DNA from: Kibdelosporangium aridum
Lineage (GTDB): Bacteria > Actinomycetota > Actinomycetes > Mycobacteriales > Pseudonocardiaceae
Length of the DNA: 64,000 bases
Assembly: GCF_900176515.1 (NCBI RefSeq)
Contig: NZ_FWXV01000001.1
Span: 62,001-126,000 of the forward strand
Direction of reading: 5' to 3'
In this document: positions 35,530 to 43,882 of the stretch, in pieces
Position numbering within the stretch: position 1 is the stretch's first letter
Layout of the letters: each line of letters starts with the position of its first letter
Notes under the pieces: model-generated
Seen by the model: only the letters and a program-made list of their open reading frames with translations
Told to the model about the DNA's origin: nothing
The model's database searches: none
Position numbers and translations under genes: made by a program

Positions 35530-36471
35530 TCAGGAAGCGAACCGCCTGTTGTGGCTGAGCGAAGCGGGGTCATCGGGGTGCTCGAGCAGCTCGAGCAACA
35601 GGCCTTCCTGGGTCGCCCAAGGGCAGATCCGCACCGACTCGTGCCCGGTGGCGACCAGCAACGCCTCGACCACGACGGCACCGGCGAGCGACTGACGAGC
35701 GCGGTGGCGGGAGATGCCGGGCAGTTCGGCCCGTTGTGCCGCGGTGAGATCACCCAGCCGGGGAATCCATTTCCGCAGGTCGGACAGGTGCAAATGTCGC
35801 GTGACCAACGGTCCTTCGCGCTGCGGGCGGGCTCCGGCCAAGCGCGCCAGCTGCTGCATCACCTTGGAGCATCCGACCGCCATGCCGGTGAGATCGGTGT
35901 CCTGCAACGCATCGCGCACGCGTTCCGACGTGGTGGCGCGGACTTCCTTGAGGGGCATGCCGTTCGCGATGCACGTCTGCGTGAGTGTCCGTGCTCCCAA
36001 GGGAAGCGAGACGGCGGTGTGGGGTTGGGTACCGCGACCCGCGGCCACTTCGGCCGTCCCGCCACCGACATCGAGCACGGTGAGCGGACCTGCGGCATGA
36101 CCGAACCAATGGCGGGCCGCGACGTACGACAGTTGTGCCTCGCGTTCACCGGAGAACGTCAGGAGATTGACGCCAGTCCGTCGAGTGATCTGCCGCAGGA
36201 CGCGGTCGGCGTTGGCGGCGTCCCGGATCGACGAGGTCGCGTACGCCACTACCTCGACGTCGCGCTGGACGAGCCGGAGGATCTCGGTGACTGCCCGAGT
36301 GATCTGGTCGACGCCGTCTTGGCTGAGCCGGCCCGCTGTGTCGATCGCGCGGTCGAGTCTGAGTCGCACTTTGTGGTCGGAAGACGGCCGTGACGGGGTT
36401 CCGTCGGCTCGATCGACGACTACCAGGTGTGCGCTGAAGCAGCCAATGTCCAGAACACCCACACGGCCCAC
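35530..36471 (-). CDS. Ppx/GppA phosphatase family protein
   Basis: 313 residues, GTG start, of the exopolyphosphatase/guanosine pentaphosphatase family (ASKHA fold). VLDIGCFSAHLVVVDR and LDVGGGTAEVAAG are the two phosphate-binding motifs, and ATSSIRDAANADRVL is the middle signature. The second domain of long Ppx proteins is missing, as in the shorter mycobacterial enzymes. The likely role is polyphosphate or (p)ppGpp turnover in starvation. Confidence 0.9.
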   Translation of the reverse strand: MGRVGVLDIGCFSAHLVVVDRADGTPSRPSSDHKVRLRLDRAIDTAGRLSQDGVDQITRAVTEILRLVQRDVEVVAYATSSIRDAANADRVLRQITRRTGVNLLTFSGEREAQLSYVAARHWFGHAAGPLTVLDVGGGTAEVAAGRGTQPHTAVSLPLGARTLTQTCIANGMPLKEVRATTSERVRDALQDTDLTGMAVGCSKVMQQLARLAGARPQREGPLVTRHLHLSDLRKWIPRLGDLTAAQRAELPGISRHRARQSLAGAVVVEALLVATGHESVRICPWATQEGLLLELLEHPDDPASLSHNRRFAS

Positions 36472-36549
36472 GGTCCACCGCCCCCATTTTCGCTCGAATC
36501 GGACACTTTACGTACCCCAGGGCGGAAGTGCGAAAACCCAGGTAGTTCG

Positions 36550-37007
36550 TCAACTAGCGATGATCTGAGGTGAGAGGGTTTTCAGCAGCGCGTTTGTCCA
36601 TTTCAATTGACGCAAGGTCTGGGGATGACAGCGCTGCGTCAGCTCGACCAGATCGGTGTCCTTGGCTGCCTGCGCGCCTTGCGCGAGCAGCTCCCAGTCC
36701 AGTGCGACACCTGCGGCTTTACGGTGCAGTCTGCGCAGGTCAGCGAGCAGGAGCAGGCCGGTTCGGGGCGGCTGGCGGCCAGTTCGCTGACTACCGTACG
36801 GATCGATGCCAGTGCGCCGGAACTCCGGGGTGCTTCGTGGTCCAGTTCGACGCCATAGCGCCGGGCGGCGGTGGCCAGTTCGCGGACGTGATCGGCCGAC
36901 CACTTCGCCAGGTCGCGCGCGACGTAGTGGACCTCGTGTTCGGCCTTGTGCCGGTCGGAGACCCTGCGCAGGTCCTTGGCCAGCGCGGCCTCGGAACGAA
37001 TAGTCAC
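36550..37007 (-). pseudogene. Frameshifted helical protein of unknown family
   Basis: The coding signal starts at a GTG at 37007 in one minus frame (TIRSEAALAKDLRRVSDRHK and on to SELAASRPEPA). It continues after about 36757 in another frame (LLLLADLRRLHRKAAG up to LKTLSPQIIAS). The change fits loss of a single base. Together they read as a ~150-residue all-helical protein with many charged heptads, of a type I recall as an uncharacterised ferritin-like actinobacterial protein; that recollection is unverified. Its upstream neighbour is also decayed. A sequencing error at the shift cannot be excluded. Confidence 0.6.
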
Positions 37008-37790
37008 ACGGCCGGCCGTTCGTACCGGGCAACGGCGCCAGGTGGACGGCCGACGCTCGAGCCACCACGGTGTCTCGCGGATCGACGCACAGCAAGGAAG
37101 GGGGATTCGGTCCAGCGAGCCGGTCGAGGATACGGCTCCACACGGCTTGTGTCTCCGCGACGTTATGTCCGAACAGGGCGATGACGTCGGCATGGTCCAC
37201 ATCGGAATAGGACGCCGGTTGACCGTCGCAGCCGAAGGACTGTTTGAGCGATTCGGCCGCCGTGGCGGTGCACAGGCGGGTATTGCCGTCCACGTGATTG
37301 GTGCCGATCGCACCGTGAGCGATGGCTGCGAGAGTGTAGTACTTCTCGGCGAACAGCTGGCCGCTTGTGTAGAACCCCAAGGTGCTCGGGCCTTGTTCGT
37401 CCAGCAACTGCTTGCTCCGCGCGACGACACGGCTCATCGCTTCGTCCCAAGTGGACTCGACGAGTTGGTCGCCTTCGCGAACAAGGGGAGTGGTCAGGCG
37501 GTCAGCGGAATTGTTGGCCTGCCACCCGAACAAGTTCTTCGGGTCGAGCCTGCCGTGGTTCACCCGGTCATCGGCCCGGCCGCGCACGCCGACGATGCGA
37601 CCGTCCTTGACGGCCAGGTCCATGCCGTCACCGTTGGAGTGCAGCACCGCCGCGTACGCACCCAAGTGTCGACTTCCTCTGGCTTTACACCGTCGGCTAG
37701 GTAGCTGTCGACCCGCACTGGCCAGCTCTGCCCGGCGCCGTAAGGAGTCCGGCTGCCCCACGGTTTTGTCGATGCCGTGAATTGGGTATT
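37008..37790 (-). pseudogene. Truncated, frameshifted molybdopterin-dependent oxidoreductase
   Basis: The middle part (VKDGRIVGVRGRADDRVNHG, then LFGWQANNSADRL, GFYTSGQLFAEKYYTLA and HVDGNTRLCTATA) is the N-terminal third of a formate dehydrogenase/assimilatory nitrate reductase-like molybdoenzyme. It reads normally to HLAPLPGTN near 37020, then ends abruptly, and the rest of the ~700-residue family is missing. Near 37660-37710 the conserved sequence (VDSYLADGVKPEEVDTWV) sits in a different frame, so there are two compensating shifts. No good start codon was found. It is broken at both ends; a deletion joined it to the neighbouring gene. Confidence 0.7.
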
Positions 37791-37795
37791 CGTGA

Positions 37796-38632
37796 ATGGT
37801 GAGACTGCGAGTGATCGCGTCGCCGTACCACGACGGCCTGGCGGAGTTCGATCGTGGCCGTGGTCCCACGCGCCTGCTGCAAGCGGCGTCGCATGAACTG
37901 GCGGCGGAGTCGATCGTGACCGTTCCAGCCGTCGACACGTCGTTGCCCGAGGCTGCCCGGGTCTTCGAATTGGCCCGGCACCTGAGTCACTGTGTCCGGT
38001 CGGCACTCGACGAAGGTTTGTTCCCCCTTGTCCTCGCGGGTGATTGCAACAGCAGTCTCGGCACCGCGGCTGGGTGCGGCACCGACGGCCTTGGCGTTGT
38101 GTGGCTCGACGCCCATCCGGACTTCGACACGCCGGACCAGAGTCATTCAGGTTCACTGGACGCGATGGGACTTGCCGTGCTGACAGGCCGTTGCTGGTCG
38201 AACCTGCGGCAGAAAACCCTTGGGCTCGAACCGATCGACGACGCCAGCGTGCTGCACGTCAGTGCCCGGGATTTCGAGTCAGGCCAGCGCGAGGAACTGC
38301 ACCGGTCCGGCATCCACGTCCTGGAAGGGAACACCTTCACCGACGCCGAACTTCGTGCGGAACTGGACCATCTCGGCAATCGGGTGCGCCGGATGTACCT
38401 CCATATCGACCTCGACTGCCTCGACCCGAGCGAAGGGATCGCCAACCAGTACAGCGCCGACGGCGGCCTGAGCTGCGCGCGACTGCAGGGCATCATCGAG
38501 AATGTCTTTGGTCGGTTTGACGTATCGGCCGCCGCCGTGACGGCGTACAACCCCGACAGCGACGTCGACGGGCGAATGGCAAGCACCGCAACGCGGGTAC
38601 TTGCCACTATCGCCGCGTGCGTCAACGGGTGA
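37796..38632 (+). CDS. Arginase/agmatinase superfamily protein
   Basis: 278 residues. WLDAHPDFD and HIDLDCLDPS match the metal-binding motifs DAHxD and DxDxxDP of ureohydrolases. The first motif, usually GGDHS, reads AGDCNSSLG, so a metal-binding His is replaced by Cys. Actinobacterial arginase-like proteins with this change are known to exist, but activity is uncertain. A GGGTAT near the start has a -35-like GTTT at 17 bases, one base longer than the sites listed. Its end overlaps the convergent SodC gene by 11 bases. Confidence 0.8.
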   Translation: MVRLRVIASPYHDGLAEFDRGRGPTRLLQAASHELAAESIVTVPAVDTSLPEAARVFELARHLSHCVRSALDEGLFPLVLAGDCNSSLGTAAGCGTDGLGVVWLDAHPDFDTPDQSHSGSLDAMGLAVLTGRCWSNLRQKTLGLEPIDDASVLHVSARDFESGQREELHRSGIHVLEGNTFTDAELRAELDHLGNRVRRMYLHIDLDCLDPSEGIANQYSADGGLSCARLQGIIENVFGRFDVSAAAVTAYNPDSDVDGRMASTATRVLATIAACVNG

Positions 38633-39194
38633 TCAGTCCACAAGCGACGCGACCGCCCGCGTCTCCGGTCGCCAATGTCGCCGCATCCGGTCCGGTGGCT
38701 GAGTAGCGACTGGGAATGTTGGCGAAGTTGTCCGGCAGGGCGTGGATGATGATCGCGCTGCGGTCGGCGTCGAACAACGCCGCGGCGGTCAGTTCGTCGT
38801 TGTCGTTGGCGCTGCTGGCCGTGCCGTCGGCGGAAACATAAAGCGAGGGCAGATCGCCGGTGTGGTGGCCGTGGCCGGAACCGTCCAAGTTGAGGTGCCC
38901 GCCCGCGCTCAGAAACGGGACCACAGCACCGTTGGGATCTGTGGCCCTCGGATCGCACACGCCGACCGAATGCACATGGAACGCGTGGAACCCCGGCGTG
39001 AGACCGGTCAGCTTGCCGCTGACGAGGATCTTGCGGTTGATCGAGTCGAAGCGGACGCTGCCGAGCACGGCACCGGACACATCGCGAACGATCGCCCGGC
39101 CGACACTGCTGCTCTCGCTGCCGGCTGCCGCGGCAGCCGGTACGACGGCGGCCAGAACTGCAAGGGCGGCAAGAACTCCTGAAGTACGGCGCAT
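38622..39194 (-). CDS. Secreted Cu/Zn superoxide dismutase-like protein
   Basis: 190 residues from ATG at 39194 with AGGAGG upstream. The signal peptide (VLAALAVLAAVVPAAAAAG) has no lipobox, unlike the SodC-like lipoprotein at 13.9 kb. The SodC fold is well marked: HAFHVHSVGVCD, GGHLNLDGSGHGHHTGDLP, a late IIIHALPDN and the closing GDAGGRVACGLI. It would detoxify superoxide outside the membrane. It is convergent with the arginase-like gene with an 11-base overlap. Confidence 0.88.
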   Translation of the reverse strand: MRRTSGVLAALAVLAAVVPAAAAAGSESSSVGRAIVRDVSGAVLGSVRFDSINRKILVSGKLTGLTPGFHAFHVHSVGVCDPRATDPNGAVVPFLSAGGHLNLDGSGHGHHTGDLPSLYVSADGTASSANDNDELTAAALFDADRSAIIIHALPDNFANIPSRYSATGPDAATLATGDAGGRVACGLITR

Positions 39195-39352
39195 GATGCC
39201 TCCTGAAAAGACCAATGGCCAAGTCGTACCAATTCCGGCCAGTGGCGGGGAGAGCAAATCAGCCTTAGTCCTCCCCGAGACTACTTGGGGAGCGCAGGCT
39301 CGTTGCAGCGGATCGGTGGCGCGCTTTCCTTCAACGGCAACGCTATCCTCGC

Positions 39353-40108
39353 TCAGCGCTGATCGATGCGGGCCTGGATGCCGTCGAGGATGGTGTCCAG
39401 GCCGAACGCGAGCGCGTGCTCGGGGTTCTGGGCGGCGTTGAACTGAGCGCCGACCGCACTGCCGACCCGGGCGGACAGCACGAGGTCATCGTCGACCATG
39501 ACCTGCGAAAGGACCGGGGAGACCACGCCCCACCATTCGGCGTCGGTCATTCCGGACTCGGCCTGGGCGCGCACCGTGCTCCGGCGCGCCCGTGCCGCGC
39601 TGTCGACGTGGCCGAGCACCAGCGTCAGTGCGGCGTCCATCTCGATGTCGGACAGGCCGATGCCGTCCAGAGGCCGTAGCTCGGTCTCGTATTTGCGGCT
39701 GATGTTCGGGCCCAGATTGGGCCGGGTGGAGCGGATGTCCAGCAGCCACGGGTGCCGCTCGTAGAGGGCCCAGTTCTGGGCCACGACGAACTTCATCGCC
39801 GCGCGCCAGTCTCCAGCCCGGGCCGCGGCTTCGACGTCTTCGTAGAGCTCGCCATGGACCGAGTCGACCATCAGCGCGGTGAGCTCGTCCTTGCCGGGGA
39901 CGTGCGCGTACAGCGACATCGCGCCGACGCCCAGGTGGTTGGCCACTTTGCGCATCGATACGGCGTCGAGCCCGTCAGCGTCGGCGATCTCGATGCCCGC
40001 GGCGACGATCGCGGTCACGGACAGGCCGGACCGTCCAGGGCTCGGGTGGTGGCCCCACAACAGGTAGATGCTGCGGGCCAGATCTGGGGCCGGGGAACTT
40101 CGCGCCAC
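39353..40108 (-). CDS. TetR family regulator (TetR_C-type)
   Basis: 251 residues from a GTG at 40108 with GAAGGAG upstream; an ATG at 40132 would touch the operator and is less likely. HTH near the N-terminus: VSMRKVANHLGVGAMSLYAH. The C-terminal part (WALYERHPWLLDI, DxALTLVLGHVDSAARA) matches the TetR_C family of efflux and drug-response repressors. It faces the VOC gene across an operator of two imperfect inverted repeats, so autoregulation and control of that gene are likely. Confidence 0.85.
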   Translation of the reverse strand: MARSSPAPDLARSIYLLWGHHPSPGRSGLSVTAIVAAGIEIADADGLDAVSMRKVANHLGVGAMSLYAHVPGKDELTALMVDSVHGELYEDVEAAARAGDWRAAMKFVVAQNWALYERHPWLLDIRSTRPNLGPNISRKYETELRPLDGIGLSDIEMDAALTLVLGHVDSAARARRSTVRAQAESGMTDAEWWGVVSPVLSQVMVDDDLVLSARVGSAVGAQFNAAQNPEHALAFGLDTILDGIQARIDQR

Positions 40109-40133
40109 CGCAGGGTCTCCTTCGCCTTGCATC

Positions 40134-40181
40134 TTTCGTACACCGTACCGTACGGTTACTTTCGTACGGCGTACCGTACGA
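40134..40181. promoter_or_regulatory. Double TetR operator between the regulator and VOC genes
   Basis: Two 22-base direct copies, 40134-40155 and 40160-40181, with a 26-base period. The second contains a perfect inverted repeat CGTACGG-N4-CCGTACG (40163-40180). The first has the same arrangement with two changes in one half-site, and a perfect ACCGTACGGT (40147-40156). Their 26-base spacing, about 2.5 helical turns, would put two dimers on different faces of the DNA. The region also covers the likely divergent promoters. Confidence 0.75.
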
Positions 40182-40197
40182 CGTAGATGGAGGATGA

Positions 40198-40944
40198 ATG
40201 GCTCACGAGAAGACCGTGCCGCTGCTGCCGTGCCGGTCGATCGACGAGATGGCCGAGTTCTACGAGATGCTGGGATTCACCAGGATCTACTACCAGGTCC
40301 GGCCCAATCCGTACGTGTCGATGAAGCGCGAGGATCTCCAGTTGGATTTCTTCGGCATGCCGGAGTTCAAGCCCGAGGACTCCTACGGGACGTGCGTGGT
40401 GATCGTGCCGGACACCGGGGAGTTGTTCCAGGCGTTCGCCGAGGGGATGCGTGCGGTCCACGGGAAGCTGTTGGTGTCCGGGATTCCGCGGATCACTCGG
40501 CCGCGCAAGCGCAAGAACGTCGACAACTTGTCCGGGTTCACGGTGATCGATCCTGGTGGGAACTGGATCAGGATCTTCGCGGACAAGGCGGAACCGATGG
40601 AGCCGGTGCTGAGCAAACTCGCCAAGTCCCTGCGTAGTGCCGTGGTCATGGGGGACTCGCACGGGAGTGACGAGCAGGCCGTTCGAATTCTGGACATCGC
40701 GCTGGAACGTGACCAGGCGACTGCGGCTCCGGTCGATTTGGTCGAGGCGTTGGCGTATCGCGCTGAGCTTGCCGTGCGGGTTGACGATGAGGCTGGGGCT
40801 CGTGAGTTCTTGGCGAGGGCGGAGCGGGTTCCGCTCAGCGACGACGAGCGGGCCACCCTCGCCGGTACGCTTGCCGGCCTTCGGGATCTGGCGGTCGGGT
40901 CCGGCGACCTCGGTCAGGGCCCTGTCGAGGATCTCCAGTCCTAG
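40198..40944 (+). CDS. VOC-fold bleomycin/glyoxalase-like protein with helical C-terminal extension
   Basis: 248 residues, GGAGG upstream. The first ~130 residues are one VOC unit (VPLLPCRSIDEMAEFYEMLG at the start, IDPGGNWIRIF at the end), close to bleomycin resistance proteins. Only some of the usual metal ligands are present, so it may bind a ligand rather than catalyse. Residues ~135-248 form an alpha-helical extension with repeats like YRAELAVRVDDEAGAREFLARAE, not found in ordinary VOC proteins. Divergent from, and probably repressed by, the TetR gene. Confidence 0.8.
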   Translation: MAHEKTVPLLPCRSIDEMAEFYEMLGFTRIYYQVRPNPYVSMKREDLQLDFFGMPEFKPEDSYGTCVVIVPDTGELFQAFAEGMRAVHGKLLVSGIPRITRPRKRKNVDNLSGFTVIDPGGNWIRIFADKAEPMEPVLSKLAKSLRSAVVMGDSHGSDEQAVRILDIALERDQATAAPVDLVEALAYRAELAVRVDDEAGAREFLARAERVPLSDDERATLAGTLAGLRDLAVGSGDLGQGPVEDLQS

Positions 40945-41018
40945 CGACAGTTCGTCCTCCGTTGCGGTCAACGGCGGGCGCGATCCGACGCGCTACGGCG
41001 GCCCATGAAGGCCGGTGC

Positions 41019-41885
41019 TCAGGCGAAGGTGTGGAAGCTGGTGACGATCTGCTTCAGGTCTCGTTCCGTGGTCGCCTCCGGGACGTTCTGATCGCCCATG
41101 GCAACCAGCGTCACACTGTCGGAGTCGTCCGGTTTGTTCGGCTCCATCATCATCACTGCCACGATCACCGAAGCAGCGCTGCACGTGTCCTTCTCGGTCA
41201 CCGGAACCGTCAGTTTCGCCGTGACGACGACTGCTTTCTTGTTGCGGAAGACCGTGATCTCTTCCGGGTCGCTCATCTCGGTCTCGGGCTGGACACGGTC
41301 CTTTGTGGTGAACACCGTGTTGGCGACGTTCTGCGCCGCCGCGGCCACGCCGACTTCGATGTTGCCCTTGTTCGGCAGGACGACCAGGCCCGCCATCGAT
41401 CGCCACGACTTCGGGTCGGTCGCGCAGTGGCCCTGCTTGTAGATCGACGGGGCGACCAGGCTGAGCTCGTCGTGATCACCGAAAGTGGCCAGGCCACCCG
41501 GTATCGGCTGCCACCCCGGCGGAACGTCGTAGGCCTTGTCGGTGTCCAGTGCGCCGCCGTTGTTGATCGGCATCACCTGCCAGCCGGGTACCTGCGGCGC
41601 TCCGGTTTGCCTTGGCTGCAACGGATCCCGCGGCTTGGTCGACGTCCCAGCGCCCGGTGCGGGCACTGCCTGGCCTGCTGTCGGGGTGGTCACCCGGACG
41701 AACAGCAGCGCAGCCACCGCCGCGAGCATCACCACTGCTGCGATGACCGACGCGAGGATCAGACTGTTCCGCTGCTTGGGCGGCGTGTCGTAGAGGCCCA
41801 GGCCTTTGTAGTCGTTCATCAAGGTCAGAGGGTACGCGGCCTTGGCCGGATCGATCGGCGGGCATGAAACCAGGACATTTCTCAT
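41019..41885 (-). CDS. Membrane-anchored extracytoplasmic protein of unknown function
   Basis: 288 residues. The start at 41885 overlaps the stop of the upstream gene (ATGA); an ATG at 41819 (MNDYKGLGLYDTPPKQ) is an alternative. One membrane helix (about 42-63, SLILASVIAAVVMLAAVAAL), then a Pro/Thr linker and a ~190-residue outer domain with two Cys, one each in HCATD and TCSAAS. The family was not recognised. The overlap with the mannosyltransferase gene suggests a shared role in the envelope. Confidence 0.6.
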   Translation of the reverse strand: MRNVLVSCPPIDPAKAAYPLTLMNDYKGLGLYDTPPKQRNSLILASVIAAVVMLAAVAALLFVRVTTPTAGQAVPAPGAGTSTKPRDPLQPRQTGAPQVPGWQVMPINNGGALDTDKAYDVPPGWQPIPGGLATFGDHDELSLVAPSIYKQGHCATDPKSWRSMAGLVVLPNKGNIEVGVAAAAQNVANTVFTTKDRVQPETEMSDPEEITVFRNKKAVVVTAKLTVPVTEKDTCSAASVIVAVMMMEPNKPDDSDSVTLVAMGDQNVPEATTERDLKQIVTSFHTFA

Positions 41886-43384
41886 CCGTGTGCGGGAGTG
41901 CCGCTCAATGGGAGTTGTGTGTCGTTCTGGAGTGCGCGCAGCAACTTCATCCCGGCGAACGCGGACGCGGCGACAGCGAACGCGATCGTTCCCCAGTTGC
42001 CCTGGATGGTGTCACCGTTCGGATAGGTGAACAGGATCAGCAGGACGGAAAGGCCGCCGATGAGGGCGACTCGTTTCGTGGGGATGGCGAACGCCGCACC
42101 GAGCACCAGCGGCCAACTGAAGTACCAGGCGAACGTCACCGACGACAGCAACACTGTTGCCAGCAACGCGAATGCCGCGTTCCGGATCGCGGTCGGCCCG
42201 CCCTCTCGCGACTTCCACCACAACCAGGCCACGACTCCGACCAGCACGGCCCAGCCGCCGAGCCGGACGGCTTGGACGACCGCGAACGCGTGCACGTCGA
42301 CGAAAATGCCGAGCAGCGAACTGACAAGTTTGCCCACGACCGTCGGCAGCGAGAGCCAAAGGTCGACGATGACGTTGCCGTCCAACGCGCCGATCCAGCC
42401 GAGGTCGACACCTGCCAGCAAAGTGAACCCGCCGAACACCGCGACCACGATCGCCGCGCCGGCGCCTGCCGTGATGGCGAACGAACCGATGCGTGACGAG
42501 TCTCTGCGGTGCGCCATCCACACCCAGACCAGGAACGGCAAAGCAACCGCCGCGGTCGCCTTCACCGCGAACGCCGCGCCGACGAGTGCGAACCCGAGGG
42601 TGTGCTGTCGATTGAGGACGAACAGCGTCCCCGAGCACAGCAGTCCGATCATCAGCAAGTCGTTGTGCGCGCCGGCGACCAAGTGGATCAGCACCAGCGG
42701 GTTGGCGGCGACCAGCCACAGCGCGAAGGCCGGCTTACCGCCCAGGTGACGGCACAGTCCAGGCAGGGCGGCGCAGACCAGCGCGAGCCCGCTGAGCATG
42801 AGCAGCCGGATCAGGACCACACCAAGCAGGATGTTGGTGCCGGTGATCGCCACGACACTCTTGATCAAGATGATGAACAGCGGGCCGTAGGGCGACGGCG
42901 TGTGCAGCCACACTTCCGCGACATTTTCCGACATCGGCCCGAGCAGGCGGGACGGCCCGGCCGTGTACGGGTCGAACCCGGCATTGGCGAGAGCGCCTTG
43001 CGCAAGGTAGATGTACGGATCCTTGGTGAACAGCGGCGGCGCCAGGACCAGGGGAGCGGTCCAGGCCACCACGGCACGCACCACACCGGAGGCGTCGACC
43101 ACGTTGGCCTTGATGGCCCGAGCCAGCATGATCCACGCCCAGACCAGCAGCGCGACGCCGGTGTACAGGGTGAACGTCGCGAGCATCTTGCCGTGGCCGT
43201 AGCGCCAGATCCCCAGCACAGTGTTGGACAGCAGCGGATCGTGCCGCAGCGTCGCACCGGCACCCAGCCCGCCGGCCAGAATCAAGATCGATCCGAGCAG
43301 CCCGAGCCGGATCGCCCGCCCACGCACAGAACCGTCACTGGGCTCTGTGGACGCCACGGGAATCGGTGTTTGTGTCGTCGCCAT
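41882..43384 (-). CDS. MptB-like polyprenol-phosphomannose-dependent alpha-1,6-mannosyltransferase
   Basis: 500 residues with about 12 hydrophobic helices. The GT-C signatures LFTKDPYIYLAQGALANAG and GPLFIILIKSVVAI are on the outer side of the first helices, and IHLVAGAHNDLLMIGLL lies in the middle. This pattern is that of the MptA/MptB group, which uses polyprenol-phosphate mannose to extend membrane-bound mannans such as lipomannan precursors. The following 288-residue gene is coupled through a start/stop overlap. Confidence 0.82.
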   Translation of the reverse strand: MATTQTPIPVASTEPSDGSVRGRAIRLGLLGSILILAGGLGAGATLRHDPLLSNTVLGIWRYGHGKMLATFTLYTGVALLVWAWIMLARAIKANVVDASGVVRAVVAWTAPLVLAPPLFTKDPYIYLAQGALANAGFDPYTAGPSRLLGPMSENVAEVWLHTPSPYGPLFIILIKSVVAITGTNILLGVVLIRLLMLSGLALVCAALPGLCRHLGGKPAFALWLVAANPLVLIHLVAGAHNDLLMIGLLCSGTLFVLNRQHTLGFALVGAAFAVKATAAVALPFLVWVWMAHRRDSSRIGSFAITAGAGAAIVVAVFGGFTLLAGVDLGWIGALDGNVIVDLWLSLPTVVGKLVSSLLGIFVDVHAFAVVQAVRLGGWAVLVGVVAWLWWKSREGGPTAIRNAAFALLATVLLSSVTFAWYFSWPLVLGAAFAIPTKRVALIGGLSVLLILFTYPNGDTIQGNWGTIAFAVAASAFAGMKLLRALQNDTQLPLSGTPAHG

Positions 43385-43660
43385 CAGCGGCGGAATATAC
43401 CTGGGGTGGTTTCTTGGGTTGGGTCCGCTGGGTTGGTAAGCCGGTGATCAGAGGGGTGGGGAGGGGTCGGGAGGTGCTGCGGGGGTGTCCGGGGCGTGGT
43501 TGGGTTCGGGGTTCGTTCGGCTTCGCGGGTGTGCTGGGTTTGATGGTCTGGTTTCTGGGTTGCTGTGCCTGCTTTCGGGTTGGTTCTTTCTTTTGCTTCG
43601 GTTTCCAGCTGGGTTCTTTGTGCTTTGGCTTTTATTTCAGGGTTCTTTGTGCCCGCCACG
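43385..43660. repeat. GT-rich outer flank with degenerate short repeats
   Basis: No gene is supported. The sequence is strongly strand-biased (G and T on the plus strand) and becomes repetitive towards the palindromic element, with variants of GGTTCTTT, TTTGCTTC and CCAGCTGGG recurring at 25-35 base intervals. The same motif family is found outside the repeats of the second HNH unit (61860-62020, and on the other strand at 63349-63537), so the flanks belong to the element. Confidence 0.6.
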
Positions 43661-43806
43661 GCTCGATTTGACTTGGGGCCCCTGCGGCGCGCTCGGGGAG
43701 GAAGCCGGGGAGTCCCCTTCGTTCCGCATCATTTATCCTTCGTGGCGCGAGGGGCCTCCCCGCACCGGACAGTTTAAGCGCGCCGCTACCCCAAGTAAAA
43801 TCGAGC
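43661..43806 (+). repeat. Palindromic repeat copy A (left of HNH unit 1)
   Basis: 146 bases, ending in near-perfect inverted arms: the first 18 bases and the reverse complement of the last 18 agree at 17 positions (GCTCGATTT(G/T)ACTTGGGG). The arms then lead into GGCGCGC on each side. The core includes GGGGAGG/CCTCCCC. It differs from the other copies by one missing C in the run near 43710. Confidence 0.85.
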
Positions 43807-43882
43807 CTTCGCTCGGGGATGGGTTGCTTTTCTTTCTTTGTTTACCTCTGCTTCGTCACGCTGTTTCCGATACACTGGACGT

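Noticed and set aside
37760..37795. GGGTAT before the arginase-like gene
   Set aside because: GTTT is at 17 bases instead of 14-16; kept as a remark in the gene entry only.
43384..43659. Short open frames in the GT-rich flank of HNH unit 1
   Set aside because: Low-complexity translations (Lys/Thr/Pro-rich or Gly/Phe-rich) caused by base bias, with no ribosome binding site.
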